DNA of 64,000 nt from Prostheceraeus crozeri (Eukaryota > Platyhelminthes > Polycladida > Euryleptidae), in the NCBI GenBank assembly GCA_907163375.1, contig CAJQUW010013604.1, positions 1 to 64,000 of the forward strand, in the 5' to 3' direction. Under the pieces are notes generated by a model. The model made no database searches and was not told the origin of the DNA. It worked only from the letters and a program-made list of their open reading frames with translations. Positions 1-12,200 of the stretch are shown here, one piece after another. Position 1 is the first letter of the stretch, and every line of letters begins with the position of its first letter. Made by a program: the position numbers and the translations under genes.

Positions 1-4
1 TTTA

Positions 5-44
5 TTAACGGTTGGATTATGTTTGGGGTGTTTTAGACACCCCA
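5..44 (+). repeat. piggyBac left terminal inverted repeat with TTAA
   Basis: TTAA (5-8) is followed by CGGTTGGATTATGTTTGGGG, then the palindromic hairpin at 25-43. The first 11 bases after TTAA match the right end in reverse complement with one difference. A tandem-type second copy of 11-44 occurs at 190-222. Confidence 0.88.
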
Positions 45-478
45 AGAGATTTCAAATGAAAAAAAAATTGGGATCACACTATCGCACAAGAAATTCCTTT
101 TATGACTTTTAATTTTATGTCGTATAGAGCATTAAACAGGAATATGAAACTCATACACTGCTTTGTACAGGATCAGGAACGCAATCATAGTTAGATTATG
201 TTTGGGTGTTTGAGACACCCCATACAATTTGTGCATCATTTGACTGCTATTATGTTGAAATTCAGCTGTCGAGATTGAAGCTGGTTCAGCTATCTACAAT
301 CTCAGACATCTGTCGACGAACGGCGCAGTTTGTGGCAATATCTATGTAAAGCATTCGCGATTCATGAATGCTGACTAAGTGAATAGGCGCTGTCTATGAC
401 CCTGTTGTTGCGTGAGAATGCGCTCGGAACTAAATATTGATTCGAAGCTATCATCTTTCTCTCACATTCATCGAGAAA

Positions 479-2266
479 ATGGAAGCGCGTCGACCTCGTC
501 GGAAAGCTGCTGCTGAAGCATTACGCCAGCTCAATCTTTTAGAAGATGAAGAAATTGATTTAAGTGTTTTGCCTGATGGAGATTTGAATGATGGACCATC
601 CATTCACGGCGACAGTGGTGTAGGACAGAGCACACACGTAGGCCTAGATCAAGACGACGATTATCTCATAGAACTGCCTGAAGAAAGTCTTATTCCTCTG
701 GATACCGATGACAGTGATGATAGTGACAGCGAAAATTCTACTCCGGAAAATTTAATCTCACCTTCGGGTAGACACTGGAATGTGATTCCATCTAATATCC
801 AACATCATGGTAGAGCACCGGTCAGGAACGTTCTTCGCACACGACCGGGTGTGAATCCGTCGTCAAATAAGGACTCATTTCTTCTGTTCATGGAATTCTA
901 TTATTGATGACGCTGTACGATTCACCAACTTAGAGGCAAGAAGAAGAATATCTGAATATAATCGAAATCATCAAATTGGCAAAGCGTGGAATAAGATCGA
1001 TAGAGATGAAATGGAGGCTTTTATTGGACTCCATGTGATTGGTGGTGCTCTTAAATCAAATTATCGGAATACACTTTCATTGTGGTCCGAGAGAGACGGT
1101 CAACCTGTCTTCAGAGCAGCAATGTCTCGAGAACGGTATTTATTCATAAAGAGATTCTTCAGATTTGATGACAGAACCCTGACGCGATTCAAACGACCCT
1201 CTGTCTCCAGTCCGCGATGTATGGAAAAACGTTTGTTGAGAAACTCCAGCAATTCTACGTCCCTCATGAGAATCTTACGATCGATGAGCAGTTGCTAGAG
1301 TTTCATGGAAGAGTGAAATTTCGAGTTTACATGAAATCCAAACCAGCCAAATATGGGATCAAAATTGTATGGCTGTGCGATGCAAAGACTTCATATGCAC
1401 TAAATGCAGTACCGTATATCGGAGAAAGCACATTATCTGCCAGTGAAAAGAATGGAATGTCTATTCCAGAAGCGACTACAATGAAAATTCTTCAACCCTT
1501 CCTCGGAAAAGGTTATAATGTGAGTGCAGATAAATGGTTTACCAGCTCATCACTTGCCGAAAGGATGTTACTAAAGAGAACAACACTAGTGGAACTGTCC
1601 GCTCCTAACAATAGAGATTTGCCAGCCAAAGCAAAGTCTACGAATGGACGGACGAAGAAATCTTCTGAATTTTTTGCTTCGGGGGACCAAGTCCTTGTTT
1701 CGTACTGGGATAAGGGGACGAAGCCAGTGATATTGCTTTCTTCGATGCATGCTGATGCTCAGACAGATGAGTTGGGTTTCCCCGAAATCATTCAGCATTG
1801 CAATCAAACCAAGTCTGGCGTCGATTCTATGGACCGAATGCTAAAATATTACACTATCAAAAGAAAATGTTGCCGCTGGACCTACGGATTTTTTTGCAAT
1901 ATGGTTGACGTTGCCTTATTGAATGCCTCAGTTATTATGAGGCCAGAAACCCAATCACGAGAGAGTACACTATTTCGATTCAATTTCTTGATGGATGTCG
2001 GATATGACTTAGTTGATCGTCATATCAAGAATCGCTTGTCGAGCAATCGCAATTCAAAATCTGCAAAACTTGCAATGAATCTTCTGGGATACAAGTTTGA
2101 ATCAAGCATCACAGCGGGAATTCCATCAAGCCGTAGTGGCCGCTGCAAAGAGTGCACACGCGACAAGGATAGGAAAACAACCCAAAAATGTTCGATATGT
2201 AACTCTTTCGTGTGTTCAACACATTCTCAAAAGGTTGTGCATTGTTCAGACTGTTCTGGCAAATGA
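479..2266 (+). pseudogene. piggyBac transposase, two frameshifts
   Basis: This is a cut-and-paste transposase that would excise and insert the element at TTAA. The ATG at 479 is preferred to the upstream TTG at 437 because the basic MEARRPRRKAAAEAL start follows it. Residues 1-100 are acidic and disordered, as in the family. The DDE domain keeps all three catalytic aspartates in family context: LTIDEQL (near 1280), SADKWFTSS (near 1530) and SGVDSMDRM (near 1825). The C-terminus has the cysteine-rich zinc module (RCKECTRDKD, KCSICNSFVC, HCSDC, about 2140-2265). The frame changes twice, near 885-898 and near 1170-1205. Beyond these I see no in-frame stops, so this copy is disabled only by small indels, real or from sequencing. 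Confidence 0.9.
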
Positions 2267-2589
2267 TCATTATACTGCAAAATGTGTGTTGAAACTCCAT
2301 GAATAGTGAATGACATACTCGTAAACAGCCCCAATTTTCGAAAAATTTCAAACGTGTCTGTTGATTGTGCATATGATTTTTGCTGAAAAAATCAGATTGG
2401 CCTATTGAATGTAATTTTAGAGTAACTAGGGCCAGAGAATTATGTTGTGAAAGCTGTAGATGATGTGTAATGAAAATTCGTTCGTTTTATCTCGCGCTTT
2501 ATCAGTAATATTTTCTTGGGAGAGTTGCTAGAAACTAATTACAAGTTGTGGGAAACAAATTTCTAAGAAATTTTGAATAATTTCTTGAT

Positions 2590-2654
2590 GGGGTGTCTGA
2601 GACACCCCAAACGTAAACCAACTGATTTTAATCTCGACGTAACCCAACCGTTAA
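2590..2654 (-). repeat. piggyBac right terminal inverted repeat with TTAA
   Basis: Read on the minus strand from TTAA (2651-2654), the end begins CGGTTGGGTTA. After about 30 unrelated bases it reaches the same hairpin motif as the left end (2590-2608, ggggtgtctgagacacccc). The TIR is therefore bipartite on this side: a short terminal block, a spacer, then the hairpin. Confidence 0.85.
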
Positions 2655-4911
2655 AGGTAAGCTACTATACCGGGATAAATATCTGTAATGGGAATATATC
2701 GTGTGTAGCGGAGCTTTTGTAAGTCTACTTAATTATCTAGTAGTGTTTAGTTAAAATTTGCAATGTTTATATCATTGGCGGTAGACGATTTTTACTCCAG
2801 GCAATCTGCAGTGAATAACACTTCAATCCGCCACAAATTGCAATGCAGACGCGTTCGATCAAGCAGATAGATCGAAAATGCGGTTTTGCACCCTCGCTCT
2901 ACAGATAGGTTTCTTTGGTGCCTTTATGAAGAAATTGATTAAGATTTACATACTAATTCTAATTTAATTTATTTACTAATTTTATTTCATTAGTTAATTT
3001 AACTAATAAAAGTTAGGACGAAGATTTTCTTGTTTTTCTTCAATAGGCAAAAAAAACCCTTTTTGCAAGTACTCTCCTGTGAATATGCATAGAAGCTCAG
3101 GCATCTATGTCATAAGCACATTTATCTTCTAATACATAGGTTCATTAAACATTGCAAAGGTTTTTTTTAGACTCCTGCAGATTTGTCTAAACGTACGCGA
3201 TAAATCTACTCCTTCGTACGCGTCACACCTCACGTGCTGTGCTGCGAAATTCCGATCCAATAAGCTGCCATGGCAGCTTAATACGTTAAATGGTCATAAT
3301 TCCTAATCCAATGTGGCAGCGCACCTGATTTGAGGAATTAGAAGCGCACACATTGAAAAGATAACAATCAGCAAAAATGTCTATGATATTGACCGCTGAG
3401 CGACAATGAAATCAGAAACCTATTTGGCGTCGCATCGTAATTGCACGCCTAATCCATTTCCGCCCACGATTAAACCCCATTCCTAAAAAAAGCAACGGGG
3501 TATAATGGGCACTGCATTTTTATCATTATAGACCTATTGTTTGTTTATTTTCCAGAGAAATGCCCAGAATCTAATAAAGACATTAATGGAGCTATACGGT
3601 AATCAATAAGAAAGCTTTTTAAGTAAGCTTATTTGATGGAAAGATGCGAGACTCAAATAAAGCGCCGGACCATGCAATTTGTCAGGAAGAGCTTAGGCCT
3701 ATCGTTATTAAATTTAGTTTAGAAAGTCAGATAGCAAATTGAATTACATATTGTTATTTATTACATAAATTGTTTACATATGAGTCACATAAATTCTCAG
3801 CACGAATACTTAACTTTGCTTCTGAAATTAGAATCAGCTAGTTCGCTCATAAAATCGCTCGGAACATGTCAGTTGACTGCATCACTTCCTCTGCTTGCAA
3901 TTGATTACTATGCAGATTCAAGATCGAGTGTGCGATACCTAAGAATTTGTTTGTGTTGTCGGTGGCGAAACTGATGATTGACTTTCGTGCGAAAGAATTG
4001 GGCGCGTCAGTGATATGCACGAATAAAACAAAAATAGTGAAAAAATGAATAAAATGATGATTCAGGACTATGATTCAGATTAGGCCTACATAAATGAAAC
4101 CTTACTTACTAAGCTTGAAGTCAATGCCGCCAGTCGATGCGGACATGATCCATTTTAATTTATTGTCTTGAGGTATCAATCATGTAGCCAATGGGAAACG
4201 ATAAAATCTGAGCATCATTTAATCACACTATGCAAAACCCATGCAGCCCCTGTCACTCAGTGCACATATGTAGGCCTACGGCATGCCGTAGCAGGGGCTC
4301 AATCAATATTCTGATGCTTTTTATCAAATCGCATCTATTTGTCTAATGAATCTGATACATGTAGAACCCCTGTTTTTGGAGATTTAGCTGATGGGCTCTT
4401 CTTGCACTGTATGTTCCTGGTTGGAAAGAATTACTCTTGGAAAAATATCTGAACACCCTTTATGGTGCCTATATTAAGTCCAGCCTCCCCTTTTGAACGA
4501 ACATCTTCATCTGAATCTTTTTATTGCTTTTCTAAAAATGTATGGCTTTCGAACCATGTTTAGGCTTTCTAGTATTTAGTATTGTATACATAATCAGAAG
4601 AGTAAAAATTAAATGAGTACAAACTTGCAGAAAAATAATACAAAAATATCAGTCAAAGAGTTCAAGCTAAAAAAACATGGGATGGTTCAACCTATTTTAA
4701 GCGGGCTGAATATGAGGTGTGGACGGCCCTCTGATTTTCATATTCCTATGATTCATGCTCATATATTACACCACACAAATTGACGTGTGCTCGTTCCATG
4801 GTGGCATTTATCAACTCGGTCATCTTAATGCTACGAACGGCAATCTAAACTTTGGACTGTACATTTTCAAACATGGTGTCCGCAGTCGGGAAAAATCGGG
4901 AATTCGTTATA
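2655..4911. other. non-coding AT-rich DNA
   Basis: No supported gene was found here. Small ORFs such as 3780-3974 have no recognisable motif. The only notable structure is a perfect 20-bp palindrome at 3261-3280 centred on CCATGG. Just before the tandem array, 4882-4925 contains short repeats of a cggga-type motif that form the array's insertion site. Confidence 0.6.
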
Positions 4912-4925
4912 CAGTCGGGAATTTT
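4912..4925 (+). repeat. target-site-duplication-like repeat, left of the 322-bp array
   Basis: The 14 bases cagtcgggaatttt occur here and again at 15159-15172, exactly at the two outer edges of the tandem array. Removing the array with one copy would leave a continuous pre-insertion sequence ending in ttagattgattt. A length of 14 bp fits LINE-type target-primed insertion better than most cut-and-paste transposons. Confidence 0.75.
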
Positions 4926-6250
4926 GAATATCGAAAGAGAATGACAGCTATTAAGTCAATACAAGACACCAACACCCTTGATTCCCCGACCGCACTCGCC
5001 TGACCTAGGAATCGAACCGAAGTCCGCGGTGGAGACGAGCTCGCACCTTCTTCACTAGGCCACGCTGACGGTTCAAAAGGAATGCGAGTGAAGGCAGAAG
5101 TCATCTCTAAGTGATATCGACAGCATATTGTCCTATTATTATTGACAGAACGCTAACAGCGTTCATATTGTAGCGAGACAGCATATCAGCATGTCATACG
5201 ACTACGTCACAGTGTAGATTGACAACAAAGGTCTGTCGTAATTCATTGAATATCGAAAGAGAATGACAGCTATTAAGTCAATACAAGACACCAACACCCT
5301 TGATTCCCCGACCGCACTCGCCTGACCTAGGAATCGAACCGAAGTCCGCGGTGGAGACGAGCTCGCACCTTCTTCACTAGGCCACGCTGACGGTTCAAAA
5401 GGAATGCGAGTGAAGGCAGAAGTCATCTCTAAGTGATATCGACAGCATATTGTCCTATTATTATTGACAGAACGCTAACAGCGTTCATATTGTAGCGAGA
5501 CAGCATATCAGCATGTCATACGACTACGTCACAGTGTAGATTGACAACAAAGGTCTGTCGTAATTCATTGAATATCGAAAGAGAATGACAGCTATTAAGT
5601 CAATACAAGACACCAACACCCTTGATTCCCCGACCGCACTCGCCTGACCTAGGAATCGAACCGAAGTCCGCGGTGGAGACGAGCTCGCACCTTCTTCACT
5701 AGGCCACGCTGACGGTTCAAAAGGAATGCGAGTGAAGGCAGAAGTCATCTCTAAGTGATATCGACAGCATATTGTCCTATTATTATTGACAGAACGCTAA
5801 CAGCGTTCATATTGTAGCGAGACAGCATATCAGCATGTCATACGACTACGTCACAGTGTAGATTGACAACAAAGGTCTGTCGTAATTCATTGAATATCGA
5901 AAGAGAATGACAGCTATTAAGTCAATACAAGACACCAACACCCTTGATTCCCCGACCGCACTCGCCTGACCTAGGAATCGAACCGAAGTCCGCGGTGGAG
6001 ACGAGCTCGCACCTTCTTCACTAGGCCACGCTGACGGTTCAAAAGGAATGCGAGTGAAGGCAGAAGTCATCTCTAAGTGATATCGACAGCATATTGTCCT
6101 ATTATTATTGACAAAACGCTAACAGCGTTCATATTGTAGCGAGACAGCATATCAGCATGTCATACGACTACGTCACAGTGTAGATTGACAACAAAGGTCT
6201 GTCGTAATTCATTGAATATCGAAAGAGAATGACAGCTATTAAGTCAATAC
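4926..6250 (-). repeat. 322-bp tRNA-like tandem repeat, left (inverted) arm, 4 units
   Basis: Four units of 322 bp lie on the minus strand, almost identical to the units in the right arm. Each carries a pol III B box (on + as ggaatcgaacc at 5008, 5330, 5652 and 5974). The outermost unit is cut within the segment that reads gaatatcgaaagag. The arm meets the right arm head to head at about 6250-6254 with no unique spacer. The 74-residue frames running through each unit are by-products of the repeat and show no protein-family features. Confidence 0.92.
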
Positions 6251-6253
6251 AGC

Positions 6254-9200
6254 TTAGAGATGACTTCTGCCTTCACTCGCATTCCTTTTGAACCGTCAGC
6301 GTGGCCTAGTGAAGAAGGTGCGAGCTCGTCTCCACCGCGGACTTCGGTTCGATTCCTAGGTCAGGCGAGTGCGGTCGGGGAATCAAGGGTGTTGGTGTCT
6401 TGTATTGACTTAATAGCTGTCATTCTCTTTCGATATTCAATGAATTACGACAGACCTTTGTTGTCAATCTACACTGTGACGTAGTCGTATGACATGCTGA
6501 TATGCTGTCTCGCTACAATATGAACGCTGTTAGCGTTCTGTCAATAATAATAGGACAATATGCTGTCGATATCACTTAGAGATGACTTCTGCCTTCACTC
6601 GCATTCCTTTTGAACCGTCAGCGTGGCCTAGTGAAGAAGGTGCGAGCTCGTCTCCACCGCGGACTTCGGTTCGATTCCTAGGTCAGGCGAGTGCGGTCGG
6701 GGAATCAAGGGTGTTGGTGTCTTGTATTGACTTAATAGCTGTCATTCTCTTTCGATATTCAATGAATTACGACAGACCTTTGTTGTCAATCTACACTGTG
6801 ACGTAGTCGTATGACATGCTGATATGCTGTCTCGCTACAATATGAACGCTGTTAGCGTTCTGTCAATAATAATAGGACAATATGCTGTCGATATCACTTA
6901 GAGATGACTTCTGCCTTCACTCGCATTCCTTTTGAACCGTCAGCGTGGCCTAGTGAAGAAGGTGCGAGCTCGTCTCCACCGCGGACTTCGGTTCGATTCC
7001 TAGGTCAGGCGAGTGCGGTCGGGGAATCAAGGGTGTTGGTGTCTTGTATTGACTTAATAGCTGTCATTCTCTTTCGATATTCAATGAATTACGACAGACC
7101 TTTGTTGTCAATCTACACTGTGACGTAGTCGTATGACATGCTGATATGCTGTCTCGCTACAATATGAACGCTGTTAGCGTTCTGTCAATAATAATAGGAC
7201 AATATGCTGTCGATATCACTTAGAGATGACTTCTGCCTTCACTCGAATTCCTTTTGAACCGTCAGCGTGGCCTAGTGAAGAAGGTGCGAGCTCGTCTCCA
7301 CCGCGGACTTCGGTTCGATTCCTAGGTCAGGCGAGTGCGGTCGGGGAATCAAGGGTGTTGGTGTCTTGTATTGACTTAATAGCTGTCATTCTCTTTCGAT
7401 ATTCAATGAATTACGACAGACCTTTGTTGTCAATCTACACTGTGACGTAGTCGTATGACATGCTGATATGCTGTCTCGCTACAATATGAACGCTGTTAGC
7501 GTTCTGTCAATAATAATAGGACAATATGCTGTCGATATCACTTAGAGATGACTTCTGCCTTCACTCGAATTCCTTTTGAACCGTCAGCGTGGCCTAGTGA
7601 AGAAGGTGCGAGCTCGTCTCCACCGCGGACTTCGGTTCGATTCCTAGGTCAGGCGAGTGCGGTCGGGGAATCAAGGGTGTTGGTGTCTTGTATTGACTTA
7701 ATAGCTGTCATTCTCTTTCGATATTCAATGAATTACGACAGACCTTTGTTGTCAATCTACACTGTGACGTAGTCGTATGACATGCTGATATGCTGTCTCG
7801 CTACAATATGAACGCTGTTAGCGTTCTGTCAATAATAATAGGACAATATGCTGTCGATATCACTTAGAGATGACTTCTGCCTTCACTCGCATTCCTTTTG
7901 AACCGTCAGCGTGGCCTAGTGAAGAAGGTGCGAGCTCGTCTCCACCGCGGACTTCGGTTCGATTCCTAGGTCAGGTGAGTGCGGTCGGGGAATCAAGGGT
8001 GTTGGTGTCTTGTATTGACTTAATAGCTGTCATTCTCTTTCGATATTCAATGAATTACGACAGACCTTTGTTGTCAATCTACATTGTGACGTAGTCGTAT
8101 GACATGCTGATATGCTGTCTCGCTACAATATGAACGCTGTTAGCGTTCTGTCAATAATAATAGGACAATATGCTGTCGATATCACTTAGAGATGATTTCT
8201 GCCTTCACTCGCATTCCTTTTGAACCGTCAGCGTGGCCTAGTGAAGAAGGTGCGAGCTCGTCTCCACCGCGGACTTCGGTTCGATTCCTAGGTCAGGCGA
8301 GTGCGGTCGGGGAATCAAGGGTGTTGGTGTCTTGTATTGACTTAATAGCTGTCATTCTCTTTCGATATTCAATGAATTACGACAGACCTTTGTTGTCAAT
8401 CTACACTGTGACGTAGTCTTATGACATGCTGATATGCTGTCTCGCTACAATATGAACGCTGTTAGCGTTCTGTCAATAATAATAGGACAATATGCTGTCG
8501 ATATCACTTAGAGATGACTTCTGCCTTCACTCGCATTCCTTTTGAACCGTCAGCGTGGCCTAGTGAAGAAGGTGCGAGCTCGTCTCCACCGCGGACTTCG
8601 GTTCGATTTCTAGGTCAGGCGAGTGCGGTCGGGGAATCAAGGGTGTTGGTGTCTTGTATTGACTTAATAGCTGTCATTCTCTTTCGATATTCAATGAATT
8701 ACGACAGACCTTTGTTGTCAATCTACACTGTGACGTAGTCGTATGACATGCTGATATGCTGTCTCGCTACAATATGAACGCTGTTAGCGTTCTGTCAATA
8801 ATAATAGGACAATATGCTGTCGATATCACTTAGAGATGACTTCTGCCTTCACTCGCATTCCTTTTGAACCGTCAGCGTGGCCTAGTGAAGAAGGTGTGAG
8901 CTCGTCTCCACCGCGGACTTCGGTTCGATTCCTAGGTCAGGCGAGTGCGGTCGGGGAATCAAGGGTGTTGGTGTCTTGTATTGACTTAATAGCTGTCATT
9001 CTCTTTCGATATTCAATGAATTACGACAGACCTTTGTTGTCAATCTACACTGTGACGTAGTCGTATGACATGCTGATATGCTGTCTCGCTACAATATGAA
9101 CGCTGTTAGCGTTCTGTCAATAATAATAGGACAATATGCTGTCGATATCACTTAGAGATGACTTCTGCCTTCACTCGCATTCCTTTTGAACCGTCAGCGT

Positions 9201-12200
9201 GGCCTAGTGAAGAAGGTGCGAGCTCGTCTCCACCGCGGACTTCGGTTCGATTCCTAGGTCAGGCGAGTGCGGTCGGGGAATCAAGGGTGTTGGTGTCTTG
9301 TATTGACTTAATAGCTGTCATTCTCTTTCGATATTCAATGAATTACGACAGACCTTTGTTGTCAATCTACACTGTGACGTAGTCTTATGACATGCTGATA
9401 TGCTGTCTCGCTACAATATGAACGCTGTTAGCGTTCTGTCAATAATAATAGGACAATATGCTGTCGATATCACTTAGAGATGACTTCTGCCTTCACTCGC
9501 ATTCCTTTTGAACCGTCAGCGTGGCCTAGTGAAGAAGGTGCGAGCTCGTCTCCACCGCGGACTTCGGTTCGATTCCTAGGTCAGGCGAGTGCGGTCGGGG
9601 AATCAAGGGTGTTGGTGTCTTGTATTGACTTAATAGCTGTCATTCTCTTTCGATATTCAATGAATTACGACAGACCTTTGTTGTCAATCTACACTGTGAC
9701 GTAGTCGTATGACATGCTGATATGCTGTCTCGCTACAATATGAACGCTGTTAGCGTTCTGTCAATAATAATAGGACAATATGCTGTCGATATCACTTAGA
9801 GATGACTTCTGCCTTCACTCGCATTCCTTTTGAACCGTCAGCGTGGCCTAGTGAAGAAGGTGCGAGCTCGTCTCCACCGCGGACTTCGGTTCGATTCCTA
9901 GGTCAGGCGAGTGCGGTCGGGGAATCAAGGGTGTTGGTGTCTTGTATTGACTTAATAGCTGTCATTCTCTTTCGATATTCAATGAATTACGACAGACCTT
10001 TGTTGTCAATCTACACTGTGACGTAGTCGTATGACATGCTGATATGCTGTCTCGCTACAATATGAACGCTGTTAGCGTTCTGTCAATAATAATAGGACAA
10101 TATGCTGTCGATATCACTTAGAGATGACTTCTGCCTTCACTCGCATTCCTTTTGAACCGTCAGCGTGGCCTAGTGAAGAAGGTGCGAGCTCGTCTCCACC
10201 GCGGACTTCGGTTCGATTCCTAGGTCAGGCGAGTGCGGTCGGGGAATCAAGGGTGTTGGTGTCTTGTATTGACTTAATAGCTGTCATTCTCTTTCGATAT
10301 TCAATGAATTACGACAGACCTTTGTTGTCAATCTACACTGTGACGTAGTCGTATGACATGCTGATATGCTGTCTCGCTACAATATGAACGCTGTTAGCGT
10401 TCTGTCAATAATAATAGGACAATATGCTGTCGATATCACTTAGAGATGACTTCTGCCTTCACTCGCATTCCTTTTGAACCGTCAGCGTGGCCTAGTGAAG
10501 AAGGTGCGAGCTCGTCTCCACCGCGGACTTCGGTTCGATTCCTAGGTCAGGCGAGTGCGGTCGGGGAATCAAGGGTGTTGGTGTCTTGTATTGACTTAAT
10601 AGCTGTCATTCTCTTTCGATATTCAATGAATTACGACAGACCTTTGTTGTCAATCTACACTGTGACGTAGTCGTATGACATGCTGATATGCTGTCTCGCT
10701 ACAATATGAACGCTGTTAGCGTTCTGTCAATAATAATAGGACAATATGCTGTCGATATCACTTAGAGATGACTTCTGCCTTCACTCGCATTCCTTTTGAA
10801 CCGTCAGCGTGGCCTAGTGAAGAAGGTGCGAGCTCGTCTCCACCGCGGACTTCGGTTCGATTCCTAGGTCAGGCGAGTGCGGTCGGGGAATCAAGGGTGT
10901 TGGTGTCTTGTATTGACTTAATAGCTGTCATTCTCTTTCGATATTCAATGAATTACGACAGACCTTTGTTGTCAATCTACACTGTGACGTAGTCGTATGA
11001 CATGCTGATATGCTGTCTCGCTACAATATGAACGCTGTTAGCGTTCTGTCAATAATAATAGGACAATATGCTGTCGATATCACTTAGAGATGACTTCTGC
11101 CTTCACTCGCATTCCTTTTGAACCGTCAGCGTGGCCTAGTGAAGAAGGTGCGAGCTCGTCTCCACCGCGGACTTCGGTTCGATTCCTAGGTCAGGCGAGT
11201 GCGGTCGGGGAATCAAGGGTGTTGGTGTCTTGTATTGACTTAATAGCTGTCATTCTCTTTCGATATTCAATGAATTACGACAGACCTTTGTTGTCAATCT
11301 ACACTGTGACGTAGTCGTATGACATGCTGATATGCTGTCTCGCTACAATATGAACGCTGTTAGCGTTCTGTCAATAATAATAGGACAATATGCTGTCGAT
11401 ATCACTTAGAGATGACTTCTGCCTTCACTCGCATTCCTTTTGAACCGTCAGCGTGGCCTAGTGAAGAAGTTGCGAGCTCGTCTCCACCGCGGACTTCGGT
11501 TCGATTCCTAGGTCAGGCGAGTGCGGTCGGGGAATCAAGGGTGTTGGTGTCTTGTATTGACTTAATAGCTGTCATTCTCTTTCGATATTCAATGAATTAC
11601 GACAGACCTTTGTTGTCAATCTACACTGTGACGTAGTCGTATGACATGCTGATATGCTGTCTCGCTACAATATGAACGCTGTTAGCGTTCTGTCAATAAT
11701 AATAGGACAATATGCTGTCGATATCACTTAGAGATGACTTCTGCCTTCACTCGCATTCCTTTTGAACCGTCAGCGTGGCCTAGTGAAGAAGGTGCGAGCT
11801 CGTCTCCACCGCGGACTTCGGTTCGATTCCTAGGTCAGGCGAGTGCGGTCGGGGAATCAAGGGTGTTGGTGTCTTGTATTGACTTAATAGCTGTCATTCT
11901 CTTTCGATATTCAATGAATTACGACAGACCTTTGTTGTCAATCTACACTGTGACGTAGTCGTATGACATGCTGATATGCTGTCTCGCTACAATATGAACG
12001 CTGTTAGCGTTCTGTCAATAATAATAGGACAATATGCTGTCGATATCACTTAGAGATGACTTCTGCCTTCACTCGCATTCCTTTTGAACCGTCAGCGTGG
12101 CCTAGTGAAGAAGGTGCGAGCTCGTCTCCACCGCGGACTTCGGTTCGATTCCTAGGTCAGGCGAGTGCGGTCGGGGAATCAAGGGTGTTGGTGTCTTGTA

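Larger units (their letters stand above)
5..2654 (+). mobile_element. piggyBac-family DNA transposon, nearly complete
   Basis: The element is bounded by TTAA at 5-8 and 2651-2654, the target duplication expected of piggyBac. Next to each TTAA is an inverted terminal repeat that starts CGGTTGGATTA on the left and CGGTTGGGTTA on the right (read inward). Both ends also carry a hairpin-forming motif of the type ggggtgttttagacacccc (25-43 and 2590-2608). The left end contains a second, slightly diverged copy of the terminal sequence at about 190-222. Inside is one transposase gene in three frame segments. The length of about 2.65 kb is normal for an autonomous piggyBac. Clean termini and an otherwise open reading frame suggest a fairly young copy. 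Confidence 0.93.

Noticed and set aside
3261-3280. 20-bp perfect palindrome taagctgccatggcagctta
   Set aside because: Isolated, no repeats or element around it. It could arise by chance in a region of this size.
6293-6366. A functional tRNA gene in each unit
   Set aside because: The A and B boxes are good, but the T stem has a mismatch and the acceptor stem does not pair well, so a SINE-type tRNA-derived head is more likely.
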